A stretch of DNA of 64,000 nt from Streptomyces sp. NBC_01294 (GTDB taxonomy: Bacteria; Actinomycetota; Actinomycetes; Streptomycetales; Streptomycetaceae), in assembly GCF_035917235.1 (NCBI RefSeq), contig NZ_CP108423.1:3165001-3229000 (forward strand), read 5' to 3'. The notes beneath the pieces are model-generated. The model was not told where the DNA came from and did no database searches. It worked only from the letters and a program-made list of their open reading frames with translations. Positions 44,578-53,843 of this stretch are shown here, in pieces. The translations under genes and the position numbers were made by a program. Numbering within the stretch: position 1 is the stretch's first letter; each line of letters opens with the position of its first letter.

Positions 44578-46209
44578 TTAGCGCAGTCGGAGAGCCTTCA
44601 TGACCTTGAGGCTGCGGGTCATGAACGCCGCGTACTTCTCGTCGTCCATGCCCAGCGAGGGCGCCATCGGGAGCAGCCGCTGGTGGGCGACGGTCTGGGC
44701 CTCGGTGTACTTGAGGATGCCCTCGGAGCCGTGGCGGCGGCCGAGGCCGGAGTCCTTCATGCCGCCCATGGGCGCCTGGGCGCTGCCGTAGGCGGGGGCG
44801 TATCCCTCGTTGATGTTGACGGTGCCGGTGCGCAGGCGGGCGGCGACGGAGTGGCCGCGGCGGGCGTCCTTGGTCCAGACGCTGGAGTTCAGGCCGTAGG
44901 CGGTGGCGTTGGCCTCGGCGACCGCCTGGTCCTCGTCCGTGAAGCGGTAGATCGAGACGACCGGGCCGAAGGTCTCCTCGCCGCACACCGCCATGGGCGC
45001 CTCGACGCCGTCGAGGATGGTGGGCTCGTAGAAGAGCGGGCCGATGTCGGGGCGGGCGGTGCCGCCGGCGACGAGGGTGGCGCCCTTGGCGACGGCCTCG
45101 TCCACGTGCCGCTGTACGGTCTCCAGCTGGCGCTCGCCGACCAGCGAGCCCATGTCGGCGCCGTAGGCGAGCGAGCTGCCCAGGCGCATCGCCTTCGTAC
45201 GGGCGGCGAAGCGGGCCACGAACGCGTCGGCGATCGAGGCGTGGACGTAGAGCCGCTCGATGGAGATGCAGAGCTGGCCGGCGGAGGAGAAGCAGGCGCG
45301 GACGGCGCCTGCGGCGGCCTTCTCGATGTCGGCGTCGTGCAGGACGAGCATGGCGTTCTTGCCGCCGAGTTCGAGGGAGACCCCGACGAGGCGGTCGGCC
45401 GCGCCCCGGGCGACCTCGCGGCCGGTACGGGTGGAGCCGGTGAAGGAGACGTAGTCGGCGTGCCGGACCACCTCGGGGCCGACGACGGGGCCCTCGCCGA
45501 GGACGATCTGGAAGACCTCGGCGGGCAGGCCGGCCTCGATCAGCAGGTCGCGCGCCCACAGGGCGGTCAGCGCGGTCTCGGTGTCGGGCTTCATGACGAG
45601 CGCGTTGCCGGAGACGAAGGCGGGCAGGGCGTCGCCGACGGAGAGCTCCAGCGGGTAGTTCCAGGGGGCGATCTGGCCGACGACCCCGCGCGGCTGGCGC
45701 AGCTCGGTGACCTTGGTGAGGGTGGGCATCGCGCCGGTGTGGCCCTTGGGGCGCAGGTACCAGGGGGCCCTCCGGCCGTAGTGGCGGGCCGAGACGGCGA
45801 CCGCCTGGACCTCCTCGTGGGCGTGCAGGCGGGCCTTGCCGGTCTCCAGCTGGATCAGGTCGAGGACCTCGGCCTGCCGGGCCAGCACCAGGTCGTGGAA
45901 GCGCAGCAGGACCGCCGCCCGCTTGCGTACGGGGACGGCCGCCCAGGCGGGCTGGGCGGCGCGGGCCCGCTCGAAGGCCTCGGCCACGTCCTCCGGGGTG
46001 GCCTCGGGGAGCTCCGCCAGCCGGTCTCCGGTGAAGGGGGTGTGATTGGCGGTGCGACCGGATCCGATCACTCCGCGGGTCAGCCGGGCGACCAGGTCGG
46101 GGGTGACCACGTCGGCGGCGGTGCGGGCACCGGCCGGGGCCGGGGCGACCGGGTTGGTGGGCTGCGGTGCGGTCCGGAGGGGGGCGGCGGGGGCCTGCGA
46201 GTCCGTCAT
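44578..46209 (-). CDS. Succinate-semialdehyde dehydrogenase / NADP-dependent aldehyde dehydrogenase
   Basis: A 543-residue ALDH-fold enzyme. The first ~40 residues are a Pro/Ala tail. Then QIAPWNYPLELSVGDALPA, VSFTGSTRTGREVA, LELGGKNAML with the catalytic Glu, and SSAGQLCISIERLYVH with the catalytic Cys are all present. GEETFGPVVSI and MGGMKDSGLGRRHGSEGI follow. These fit the GabD2-type succinate-semialdehyde dehydrogenases. It lies directly upstream of the GMC oxidoreductase gene and is likely cotranscribed, so the pair may oxidise an alcohol to an acid. Confidence 0.85.
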   Translation of the reverse strand: MTDSQAPAAPLRTAPQPTNPVAPAPAGARTAADVVTPDLVARLTRGVIGSGRTANHTPFTGDRLAELPEATPEDVAEAFERARAAQPAWAAVPVRKRAAVLLRFHDLVLARQAEVLDLIQLETGKARLHAHEEVQAVAVSARHYGRRAPWYLRPKGHTGAMPTLTKVTELRQPRGVVGQIAPWNYPLELSVGDALPAFVSGNALVMKPDTETALTALWARDLLIEAGLPAEVFQIVLGEGPVVGPEVVRHADYVSFTGSTRTGREVARGAADRLVGVSLELGGKNAMLVLHDADIEKAAAGAVRACFSSAGQLCISIERLYVHASIADAFVARFAARTKAMRLGSSLAYGADMGSLVGERQLETVQRHVDEAVAKGATLVAGGTARPDIGPLFYEPTILDGVEAPMAVCGEETFGPVVSIYRFTDEDQAVAEANATAYGLNSSVWTKDARRGHSVAARLRTGTVNINEGYAPAYGSAQAPMGGMKDSGLGRRHGSEGILKYTEAQTVAHQRLLPMAPSLGMDDEKYAAFMTRSLKVMKALRLR

Positions 46210-46302
46210 GCCGGTGAGCGTATTGCGCCGGACAGGCTTTGGGTACCCGCCGGTAACCGGATTTTGCCATTTCCGCCAGTGATCGCTGGCAGGATGCCGG
46301 GA

Positions 46303-47949
46303 TCAGGGCTTCTTGGCGGGCGGCTCCCAGCCGCTGAGCACGATGTCGAACTGCTGTTGGGTGGTGTCCCAATCGGCGACCGGGCTCGACATGTAGATCG
46401 CGTACTCGGTCTCGTCCGGGGCGATGTACATCTGCTCCCTGGCCCTGCGCGGACCGGGGTGGCTCACCTTCTCCGTCCAGCTGAAGTCCCAGAGGGCGGC
46501 CCTGGTGCTGCCCTGGAAGGTGTTCTGGTTCAGCTGGTGCTTCTTGTAGTCCGTCCGCTTCTGCACCTGCTGCTCCAGGTCCAGCAGGTGCGCGTACGGG
46601 TCCTTGTAGTCCGGGCTGGGATCGGCGGCGATCCGGATGAAGTGCTTCCCGTCGTCCGGGGTGTAGTCGATCTGGTCGCCGTTCGCCTTGCGTCTCCAGC
46701 CCTCCGGGACGAACAGGGTGAAACCGCCGATGGGGTCGGTGACCCTGGTCCAGCCGGCCGGCGGGGCCGCCTGGTCCGGATCCTGCTGGTCGGGGGCGCT
46801 CGCGTTCTTGTCCGAGCCGCCGCCCTTCTCCGTGTCCCCGTCCCCGTCCCCGGTGTACTTGAGCACGCCGAAGACGCCGCCGCCGCCGAGCAGCGCCGCC
46901 ACGAGGGCGACGGCCGCGGCGCGCTTGAGCCAGCCCCGGGCCGGGTCGGCCGGGGTGACCGGAGCGGTCGCGGTGGCCGCGGGTTGCGGAGGTTCCGGCA
47001 GCGGGGCCGTCTGTGCGACCTCCGCCGGCGCGGCCGCATCGTCTGGCTGCTCCTGCGCCGGGGCGAGCTCCTCCGACGTCACCGCGCGCGTGGGCACGTA
47101 CGCCTGCGCCGCCTTCGGTTCCCGGCCCTCCATCGCCTCCAGCAGCAGCTGCTCGACCTCCGTGGCCGAGGGCCGCTCCGCGGGGTCCTTGCGCAGCAGG
47201 GCTGTGATCACCGGCCCCAGGGCCCCGGCCTGGCGCAGCGCCGGCGGCTCGTCGTTCACCACGGCCTGCAGGCTGGAGATCGGCGACGTACGGCGGAACG
47301 GCGAGCGGGCCTCCACCGCCGTGTAGAGGGTGGCGCCGAGCGACCACAGGTCGGAGGCCGGGTCGGGCGACCCGCCGGTGACCCGCTCCGGAGCCAGGTA
47401 GTCGATCGAGCCGACGATCTCGCCGGTCCGCGTGATCGACGAGTCGCCCTCGATCGCAGCGATCCCGAAGTCCGTGAGCAGCACCCGGCCGTCCTTGGCG
47501 AGCAGCACGTTGCCCGGCTTCACGTCCCGGTGCAGGACGCCGACCGCGTGCGCGGCGCGCAGCGCGCCCAGCACGTGCAGGCCGATCCGGGCCGCCTCGC
47601 GCGGCTCGATCCGCCCGGCCGCCTTGGCCGCCTCCGCGAGGGAGGGCCCGTCGATGTACTCCATGACGATCCACGGCCGGTCGTCGTGTTCCAGCACGTC
47701 GTGGACGGTGACGACCGCCGGATGCTGGATCCGGGCCGCGGCCCGGGCCTCCTTCTGCGTCCGGGCGTGCATGACGTCCCGGTCGGCCTGGGCGACGTAC
47801 AGACCGGCCGTCAGTTCCTTGACGGCGACGGTCCTGTGGAGCAGCTCGTCATGCGCGCGCCACACCTTGCCCATGCCGCCCCGGCCGATCGGCTCGACGA
47901 GCCGGTACCGGCCCGCCAACACGGCGCCCCCACCTGTCTGCTGTTCCAC
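46303..47949 (-). CDS. Membrane Ser/Thr protein kinase (Hanks type) with extracellular C-terminal domain
   Basis: A 548-residue kinase. All catalytic features are present: glycine loop GRGGMGKVW (~22-30), Lys44 in VAVKEL, HRDVKPGN with Asp142, and DFG at 160-162. A Pro/Ala linker leads to a membrane helix at about 343-364, and an external domain of ~180 residues (GWTRVTDPIGGFTLFVPEGW). It sits in a cluster with two other kinase-like genes at the position of the S. coelicolor pkaD/pkaH/pkaI/pkaJ group, implicated in sporulation; one-to-one orthology is not established. Confidence 0.93.
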   Translation of the reverse strand: MEQQTGGGAVLAGRYRLVEPIGRGGMGKVWRAHDELLHRTVAVKELTAGLYVAQADRDVMHARTQKEARAAARIQHPAVVTVHDVLEHDDRPWIVMEYIDGPSLAEAAKAAGRIEPREAARIGLHVLGALRAAHAVGVLHRDVKPGNVLLAKDGRVLLTDFGIAAIEGDSSITRTGEIVGSIDYLAPERVTGGSPDPASDLWSLGATLYTAVEARSPFRRTSPISSLQAVVNDEPPALRQAGALGPVITALLRKDPAERPSATEVEQLLLEAMEGREPKAAQAYVPTRAVTSEELAPAQEQPDDAAAPAEVAQTAPLPEPPQPAATATAPVTPADPARGWLKRAAAVALVAALLGGGGVFGVLKYTGDGDGDTEKGGGSDKNASAPDQQDPDQAAPPAGWTRVTDPIGGFTLFVPEGWRRKANGDQIDYTPDDGKHFIRIAADPSPDYKDPYAHLLDLEQQVQKRTDYKKHQLNQNTFQGSTRAALWDFSWTEKVSHPGPRRAREQMYIAPDETEYAIYMSSPVADWDTTQQQFDIVLSGWEPPAKKP

Positions 47950-47982
47950 GAAACCCCGCCGCTCTCTGCACTTCAGGCCAGA

Positions 47983-48009
47983 TTACGGAGCCCACGGGGG
48001 CTGCCGTAA
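47983..48009. terminator. Hairpin between kinase genes
   Basis: TTACGG-AGCCC-ACGG-GGGCT-G-CCGTAA folds with one bulge in the 125-base gap between the first and second kinase genes. It could reduce read-through or process the mRNA. Confidence 0.5.
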
Positions 48010-48074
48010 CCGCGCGGCCGCCGAAAGACGGCACTGTGACGCAATCGCCGTACTGATCAGTCGTCAGGATGCGG

Positions 48075-50984
48075 TCAGCCGCCCGATTTGTAACTCGTCG
48101 TGGCCTTCTCGAAGACCTCCGTGACCTTGGACTGTTCGTCCTCCGGGCCCGTGACCATGACGACGTGGTAGCTGCCCCCCAGCGCGACGACGAAGTTGCG
48201 GGCGTAGACGTTGCGACCGGTCCCGTCGATCCACGTGTACCGGCCCGTCGCACGGAGCTGCTGGCCGACCTTGGTGGTCTTGACGTCACCGACGGTCGAC
48301 CAGGTGGACGTGCGGTACGGGGTCAGCTCCGGCTCCTTGTCCTTCTGGTACCCCGCCGGGTCCGGATTGCCCTCGACCTTGTCCCGGCCCGGGACGACGG
48401 TCAGGACGAACTGCCCGTCGGTGTACCGCACCTGACCTGCCTCGTTGATCCCGCGGCGCTCCCAGCCGTCGGGCACGACGATCTCGAAGTGCTCCGGGTC
48501 CTGCTGGGTGGTGTAGCCGGGCGGCGCGGGGGCGGGCGCGGCCTGTGACCCGGCGGGCGCGGTCGTCTGGGGCGCCGGCTTGGACTCCGGCGTGCCGGTG
48601 GGGACCTGGGAGGGGCTCGGCTTCGCCGGTGCCTGCGCGGTGCTCCCCCGGCCGTCGCCCGGCTCCTCGGACGTGGCGGCCCGGGGCATGAACAGCATCG
48701 CGTACGCGACGGCCCCGGCGAGGAGGGTCAGGATGCCGATGAGCAGGGTCCGGCCGAGGGCGCGCGGCTTGCGGGGGGCCGAGGGATTGCGGTGCCGGCC
48801 GTGGATCTCGCCCCGGCGGCGTACGACGGGCAGCCGCGCGGGGTCCGCCTCCGCCATCGGGAGCATGCCGAACCCGGCGTCCGGCTCGGGCGCGGACCGT
48901 ACGAGCGAGCGCAGCCAGCCGCGGAGCTCCTCGAAGTCGGGGCGTTCCGTGGGGTCCTGGCGCAGCAGCGACTCCACGATCGGGCGCAGCGCGCCGCACT
49001 CCTCCGCGAAGGCGGGCGGCTCTGCGCAGACCATCTCGACGAGCTCGGCGACGCTGTCCTCGGGGTACGGGGCGTGCCCCTGCACGGCCCGGTAGAGCAG
49101 GGCGCCGAGCGCCCAGAGGTCGGTGGAGGGGCCGACGGGCGGCGCGAGCTGCCAGTGCCCGTGCACGGGGCCGGCCTGCTCGGGAGCCCAGCGCTCGGTG
49201 ACGGCCCCGACGACGGCCATCCGCGTCTGGCGGGCCCGCTCGGCGTCCAGCCCGGTCCGCGGGCCGGTCCACCCGCCTGCGGCGGAGGCCCCGCGGGTAC
49301 CGTTCGGCTGCGGCGGAGCCGGGTGCGAACGGTCGGGCTGCACCGGTACGGGGCCGTGGCCGGGCTGCGAGCCCGCGGGCCCTGGGCCGAGGCGGGGCGG
49401 CTGCGGTGGTGCCGGGTGCGAACGGTCGGGCTGCACCGGTACGGGCCCTGGGCCGAGGCCCTGGCCGGGCTGCGGGCCCGCGGGTCCTGGGCCGAGGCCC
49501 TGGCCGGGCTGCGGGCCCGCGGGTCCTGGGCCGAGGCCCTGGCCGGGCTGCGGGCCCGCGGGTCCTGGGCCGAGGCCCTGGCCGGGCCCGGGCAGCGCCG
49601 CGGGCGCGACCGCGGGGTCCGGGGCCTCGGCCTGACGGTAGCCCTGGGGCAGAGCCAGCTGGGCGGGCAACACGGCCCGCGCCGCCGGCTCGCCCTGCTG
49701 CCAGGGGGCCCGCTGCCCGTCCGGCTGCGGTTCTGCCTGCGGCTGCGATTCGCCCTGCTGCCAGGGGGCCGACTGCCCGTCCGGCTGCGGCTCCGCCGAC
49801 GGCTGCCCGACGGACTCCTGCGGGGCGGACTCCTGCGGGGCAGGGGCGGCGGGAAGGGCCGGGCGGCGCGGGGTCGCACCGTGCCAGGGGGCGGCGGTGC
49901 CGGTCTCCGGGCCGCCGTACGGGTACGAGTACCCCTGCGGGAGGGTCGATCCCTCGGGCCTGCGCTCCGGCACAGGACCGGCCCCGGCCCCGGCCTCCGC
50001 CTTGCGCTGCTCGGTGACCCGGGCGGCGGCCGCCCGCGCCCCGGCCCGGTAGGCGGCGATGGCCCCGGCCCGCGCGGCGGCCTGGAGCTCGGGCCTGTCC
50101 TCGGGCCGGTCCTCGGGACGTCCGGGGGTGATGTGATCGGTGTACCGCGGCCCTGTGTCGTACCCGGGAGCCACGAGCGGCGCGTACTCGACCGCCGGCG
50201 GGGAGGGCGCCGTCCCGGAGCCGGGCCCCGGGCCCGGGTCACCGGATTCCGGCCCACGGCCGAACTCGTACCCGGCGACCAGCTCTTGGCTCCTTGACCC
50301 GGTGTCGAGAACACCGCCGGACGAAACACCGCCGGACGGGGCCGGGGTCGGAGTCAGGGGCGCGGCCGGGGTCGAGCCCCACCCCGCCTCGGCGCCGAAG
50401 TCCGCGGCGCTCGGTACGGGGTCGTACCCGCACAGGGCCTCCTCCGCCGCGCCCGCCGCCAGGCCGGTCAGCACGACCCGCCCGTCCTCGCACACCAGGA
50501 CCGTCCGGACGGTGATGTTCCGGTGCGTCCAGCCGTGCGCGTGCAGCACCCGCAGCGCGGTCAGCACGTCCGACGCCACCTCAGCCGCCCGGTAGGGGCT
50601 CAGCGGTTCGTCGGCGATCAGTGCGGCCAGCGGCCTGGCCGGGACGAGTTCGCTCACTATCCACAGCGACTCGCCCTCGGCGAACACGTCGAAGACCTGG
50701 TCGAGCCGGGGATGGTCCGGAATCGAGGCCGCCGCCTGGGCCGCCTCGATCGCGCGCCGCACGGCCGGCAGGTCGGCGGGCGAGCGGCGCGCCGCCGCCG
50801 GGGCGGCCCGCGGCCCGTCCATCAGCTCCGCGTCCACGACCTCCGGCAACGGCACCTGCCGCACCAAGACTTCCTGACCGCTGCGCGTGTCGAAGGCCCG
50901 GGTCTCGACCAGCTCGTACGCGTCGGACGGCGGCAGCGGCAGGCGGTAGCGGTTGGCCAGGATCCGGCCCGCGTACTCCTCCAC
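48075..50984 (-). CDS. Pseudokinase with a large low-complexity insertion and membrane anchor
   Basis: A 969-residue kinase-fold protein. The N-lobe has Arg42 in place of the catalytic Lys and no glycine loop. The catalytic loop reads HAHGWTHRNITVR, with Asn156 in place of the Asp, and Thr-Gly-Leu (173-175) replaces DFG. About 450 residues of Pro/Gln/Gly/Ala repeats then interrupt the domain (GPQPGQGLGPGPA in tandem). The C-lobe resumes as ERWAPEQAGP, PSTDLWALGALLYRAVQG and DPTERPDFEELRGWL. A membrane helix follows (LLIGILTLLAGAVAYAMLFM), then an external domain like those of its neighbours (FEIVVPDGWERRG). Likely regulatory, not catalytic. Confidence 0.88.
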   Translation of the reverse strand: MEEYAGRILANRYRLPLPPSDAYELVETRAFDTRSGQEVLVRQVPLPEVVDAELMDGPRAAPAAARRSPADLPAVRRAIEAAQAAASIPDHPRLDQVFDVFAEGESLWIVSELVPARPLAALIADEPLSPYRAAEVASDVLTALRVLHAHGWTHRNITVRTVLVCEDGRVVLTGLAAGAAEEALCGYDPVPSAADFGAEAGWGSTPAAPLTPTPAPSGGVSSGGVLDTGSRSQELVAGYEFGRGPESGDPGPGPGSGTAPSPPAVEYAPLVAPGYDTGPRYTDHITPGRPEDRPEDRPELQAAARAGAIAAYRAGARAAAARVTEQRKAEAGAGAGPVPERRPEGSTLPQGYSYPYGGPETGTAAPWHGATPRRPALPAAPAPQESAPQESVGQPSAEPQPDGQSAPWQQGESQPQAEPQPDGQRAPWQQGEPAARAVLPAQLALPQGYRQAEAPDPAVAPAALPGPGQGLGPGPAGPQPGQGLGPGPAGPQPGQGLGPGPAGPQPGQGLGPGPVPVQPDRSHPAPPQPPRLGPGPAGSQPGHGPVPVQPDRSHPAPPQPNGTRGASAAGGWTGPRTGLDAERARQTRMAVVGAVTERWAPEQAGPVHGHWQLAPPVGPSTDLWALGALLYRAVQGHAPYPEDSVAELVEMVCAEPPAFAEECGALRPIVESLLRQDPTERPDFEELRGWLRSLVRSAPEPDAGFGMLPMAEADPARLPVVRRRGEIHGRHRNPSAPRKPRALGRTLLIGILTLLAGAVAYAMLFMPRAATSEEPGDGRGSTAQAPAKPSPSQVPTGTPESKPAPQTTAPAGSQAAPAPAPPGYTTQQDPEHFEIVVPDGWERRGINEAGQVRYTDGQFVLTVVPGRDKVEGNPDPAGYQKDKEPELTPYRTSTWSTVGDVKTTKVGQQLRATGRYTWIDGTGRNVYARNFVVALGGSYHVVMVTGPEDEQSKVTEVFEKATTSYKSGG
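49453..49590. repeat. 39-base in-frame tandem repeat inside the pseudokinase gene
   Basis: Three exact 39-base units start at 49453, 49492 and 49531, with a partial fourth at 49570. Each encodes GPQPGQGLGPGPA in the reverse frame. A longer related duplication (about 35 bases) lies at 49316 and 49411. Confidence 0.92.
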
Positions 50985-51063
50985 ATCGCCTCCCCCGAGT
51001 GCGGCGGGCCCCCCAACGGCCCCGCTGACACGATACGTCGCCGGGGCCGCCCGCGTCCCGAGG

Positions 51064-53682
51064 TCAGCCGAGAGGCTGGAAGGTCTGGAAGGCGACGTCG
51101 CGCATCTGCGTGCACTCCGCGCCGTCCCACTGGTCGGCGGGGCAGCTGATCATGATGGCGTAGCCGTGCGTCGCGTCCAGCTTGAAACCGCGGTTGAGCA
51201 CCCGGACCTTGATCCCCTTCTGCTCCCGCTCGAACTCCCAGTCCGCGACGGTCGGGTAGCCCCTGTAGTCCACCGTGTCGATCCGGATGTGCCGGTAGTT
51301 CTTGCTGCTCGCCGACGTCCCCGCGACCGATGCCAGCCAGGCGGCGCGGGCGTCGTTGCCGGGCTTGGCGGTGTAGTCGACCTGGATCCGCGGGAAACCG
51401 CCGTCACGGCTGTATATGACGCCGGAGTTCTCACCCGCTATGCCGGTCTGCTTGAAGCCCTCGGGCATGGCGATCGAGAAGTGGAAACCGAAGTCCTGCA
51501 CCAGGGCGAAGCCCGCGGGGAGGGCGCCACCGGCCCCCCCGGACGTGGCGCCCTGTCCCTGGCCGACACCCGGGCTCTGCTGGCCCTGGTCCGGCTGACC
51601 GCCCGTACCGGCCGCGGCGCCGGCGGTGGCGTTGCCATTGCCGGTGCCACCGCTGCCGCTCCCGCCCGTGTCGCCGGTGTTCGGCGTGGGCTGCGCGGGG
51701 CTCTGCGCGGTCCCGCCCGAGGTCTGTCCGGCCGTTGCGCTCGGCGTCTGGCCGCCCTTGCCCTCGTCCTTGGCACCCTTGTCGTTGTCGCCACTGACGG
51801 AGTAGGCGATGAGCGAGCCGACCACCGCCAGCACCACGACCACGCCGGCGATCGCCAGCGCGATGGTGCGCCGCTGCATGACGTCCGTGAGCGGGGCCGC
51901 GACGGTGGCCGGCTTGGCCTTCGGCGGCTCCGCCGCCGAGACGGCCGTGGCGGCCGCCGCGGCCGTCGCCGCCTTGCGGGTCGCCTTCAGCGCGGCGCGG
52001 GCGCGGTCGCGCTGCTCGCGTTCGCGGCGCTCGCGTTCCTTCTTGGCCGCCTTCTCGGCTGCCTTCTCGGCCGCCTTCTCCACGGCCGCCTTCTCCGCGG
52101 CCTCCTTGGCGTCCGCCAGCGATATCTGCCGGGTCTCCTCGGCGGCCGGGGCCGCCACGGGGGCCTTCTGGGGTTCGGGCGCCGCGAGGACGGCATTGAG
52201 CATCGCCCGGGCGCGGGCGTCGTCGAGGCGGTGCGCCGGGTCCTTGACGAGGAGGCCGTAGATGACCTCGGCCAGCGGACCGGCGTTCTTCGGCGGCTCC
52301 ACCGGCTCGGTCATCACCGCGGTGAGGGTGGCGAGCGCGGACCCCTTGTCGTACGGGGGGACTCCCTCGACGGAGGCGTACAGCAGGCCGCCGAGCGACC
52401 ACATGTCGGCGGGCGGGCCGGGCTTCTGGCCGCGGGCCCGCTCGGGGGAGATGTAGGAGGGGGCGCCGACGAGCATGCCGGTGGAGGTGACGGAGGGGTC
52501 GCCCTCGACCTGCGCGATGCCGAAGTCGGTGAGGACGACACGGCCGTTGCCGGCGATGAGCACGTTGGAGGGCTTCACGTCGCGGTGCAGGATGCCCTGG
52601 CCGTGCGCGGCGCGCAGGACGTCGAGGACCGCGAGTCCGACCTCGGCCGCGCGGTGCGGGGTGAGGGGGCCGTTCTCCCGTATGAACTCGGCAAGCGAGG
52701 GGCCTTCGATGAGCTCCATGACGATCCACGGCCGGGCGTCCTCGTCGACGACGTCGTAGACGGTGACGGCGCCGCCGCTGCGGATCCGGGCGATGGCCTT
52801 GGCCTCGCGGAGGGTACGGGTGATGAGGCGTCGCTTCTCGTCCTCGTCGACCCCGGTGTTGAAGCGGAGCTCCTTGACGGCGACCGTCCGGCCCAGGGTC
52901 TCGTCCTGTGCCCGCCAGACGGTACCCATACCGCCCTTGCCGAGCACGGCCCCCAGCCGGTAGCGCCCGGCCAGCAGCCGTCCCTCGTCCTGCCCATCCC
53001 CGGCCGCCTTCGCGGCGGCGGCCTTGACGGCGGCCGCCATGGCATCCGCCTTCTCAACCACGGGATTGACGACGGCCTCACCCGCCTTCGCGGGCGCGCT
53101 CTTCGGCTTCGCCGCCGCGGGCTTGGCGTCCTCGGGCTCCGCCGCGGCCTTCGCGTCGTCAGCCTTCACCGCAGGTACTGCCTTACCCACTCCGGGCTTC
53201 GCATCCTCGGGCTCCGCCTCAGTCGCAGCCGGGGGCACGGACTTCGCATCCCCGGACTCCGCCGCAGGCGCGCCCTTGCCGGACCCGGGCTTCGCAGCCG
53301 CGGCCTTCGCGTCGTCAGCCTTCGCCACAGGCGCAGCCTTGCCCAACCGCGGCTTCACCACCCCCGGCTTCGCCGCAGGCGCACTCGCATCGTCAGGCTC
53401 CGCCGCGGCCTCAGACTCCGCCACGTCAGCCTTCGCCACAGGCGCAGCCTTGCCCAACCGCGGCTTCACCACCCCCGGCTTCGCCGCAGGCGCAGTCGCA
53501 CCCTCCGGCTCCCCCGCGGCAGCGGACCCGGCCTCAGACTCCGCCACGTCAGCCTTCGCCACAGGCGCAGCCTTGCCCGACCGCGGCTTCGCCACCCCGG
53601 GCTTCGCCGCAGGCGCAGTCGCATCGTCAGGCTTCGCCGCAGGCGCCCCGGCAGGTGACTCGGTGTGCTCCGGCTTCGACAT
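51064..53682 (-). CDS. Membrane Ser/Thr protein kinase with a repetitive Ala/Lys/Pro N-terminal extension
   Basis: An 872-residue active-looking kinase. Residues 1-~235 are repeats such as AAKPGVVKPRLGKAAPVAKA (units near 24, 64 and 101). The kinase domain (about 238-500) has GKGGMGTVW, Lys270, HRDVKPSN with Asp368, and DFG at 386-388. A basic coiled coil (EKAAEKAAEKAAKKERERRE) precedes a membrane helix (RTIALAIAGVVVVLAVVGSL), a Gly/Thr/Gln linker and an external domain (FGFHFSIAMPEGFKQTG). The start at 53682 has AGAGGGGA upstream. First kinase of the cluster. Confidence 0.93.
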   Translation of the reverse strand: MSKPEHTESPAGAPAAKPDDATAPAAKPGVAKPRSGKAAPVAKADVAESEAGSAAAGEPEGATAPAAKPGVVKPRLGKAAPVAKADVAESEAAAEPDDASAPAAKPGVVKPRLGKAAPVAKADDAKAAAAKPGSGKGAPAAESGDAKSVPPAATEAEPEDAKPGVGKAVPAVKADDAKAAAEPEDAKPAAAKPKSAPAKAGEAVVNPVVEKADAMAAAVKAAAAKAAGDGQDEGRLLAGRYRLGAVLGKGGMGTVWRAQDETLGRTVAVKELRFNTGVDEDEKRRLITRTLREAKAIARIRSGGAVTVYDVVDEDARPWIVMELIEGPSLAEFIRENGPLTPHRAAEVGLAVLDVLRAAHGQGILHRDVKPSNVLIAGNGRVVLTDFGIAQVEGDPSVTSTGMLVGAPSYISPERARGQKPGPPADMWSLGGLLYASVEGVPPYDKGSALATLTAVMTEPVEPPKNAGPLAEVIYGLLVKDPAHRLDDARARAMLNAVLAAPEPQKAPVAAPAAEETRQISLADAKEAAEKAAVEKAAEKAAEKAAKKERERREREQRDRARAALKATRKAATAAAAATAVSAAEPPKAKPATVAAPLTDVMQRRTIALAIAGVVVVLAVVGSLIAYSVSGDNDKGAKDEGKGGQTPSATAGQTSGGTAQSPAQPTPNTGDTGGSGSGGTGNGNATAGAAAGTGGQPDQGQQSPGVGQGQGATSGGAGGALPAGFALVQDFGFHFSIAMPEGFKQTGIAGENSGVIYSRDGGFPRIQVDYTAKPGNDARAAWLASVAGTSASSKNYRHIRIDTVDYRGYPTVADWEFEREQKGIKVRVLNRGFKLDATHGYAIMISCPADQWDGAECTQMRDVAFQTFQPLG

Positions 53683-53843
53683 GCGTCCCCTCTGCGATCG
53701 TGCCGCTGCTCCGCCTGCCCCAGCGGCTGAGCGACCCGGCGGCCGGGGCCGGCTGTAACCCGCCCCGGCGGAACCCTCATTGTTCCTCACTCCGCAACGG
53801 ACGGGCGCCCCGGGTCCGCGGTTCCCCCTTCCGCATCCCGGAG

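Noticed and set aside
42415..48009. An 1864-codon open frame on the plus strand across GMC, aldehyde dehydrogenase and kinase genes
   Set aside because: It is an antisense shadow of three well-supported genes, with Gly/Val/Arg/Asp composition and no motif.
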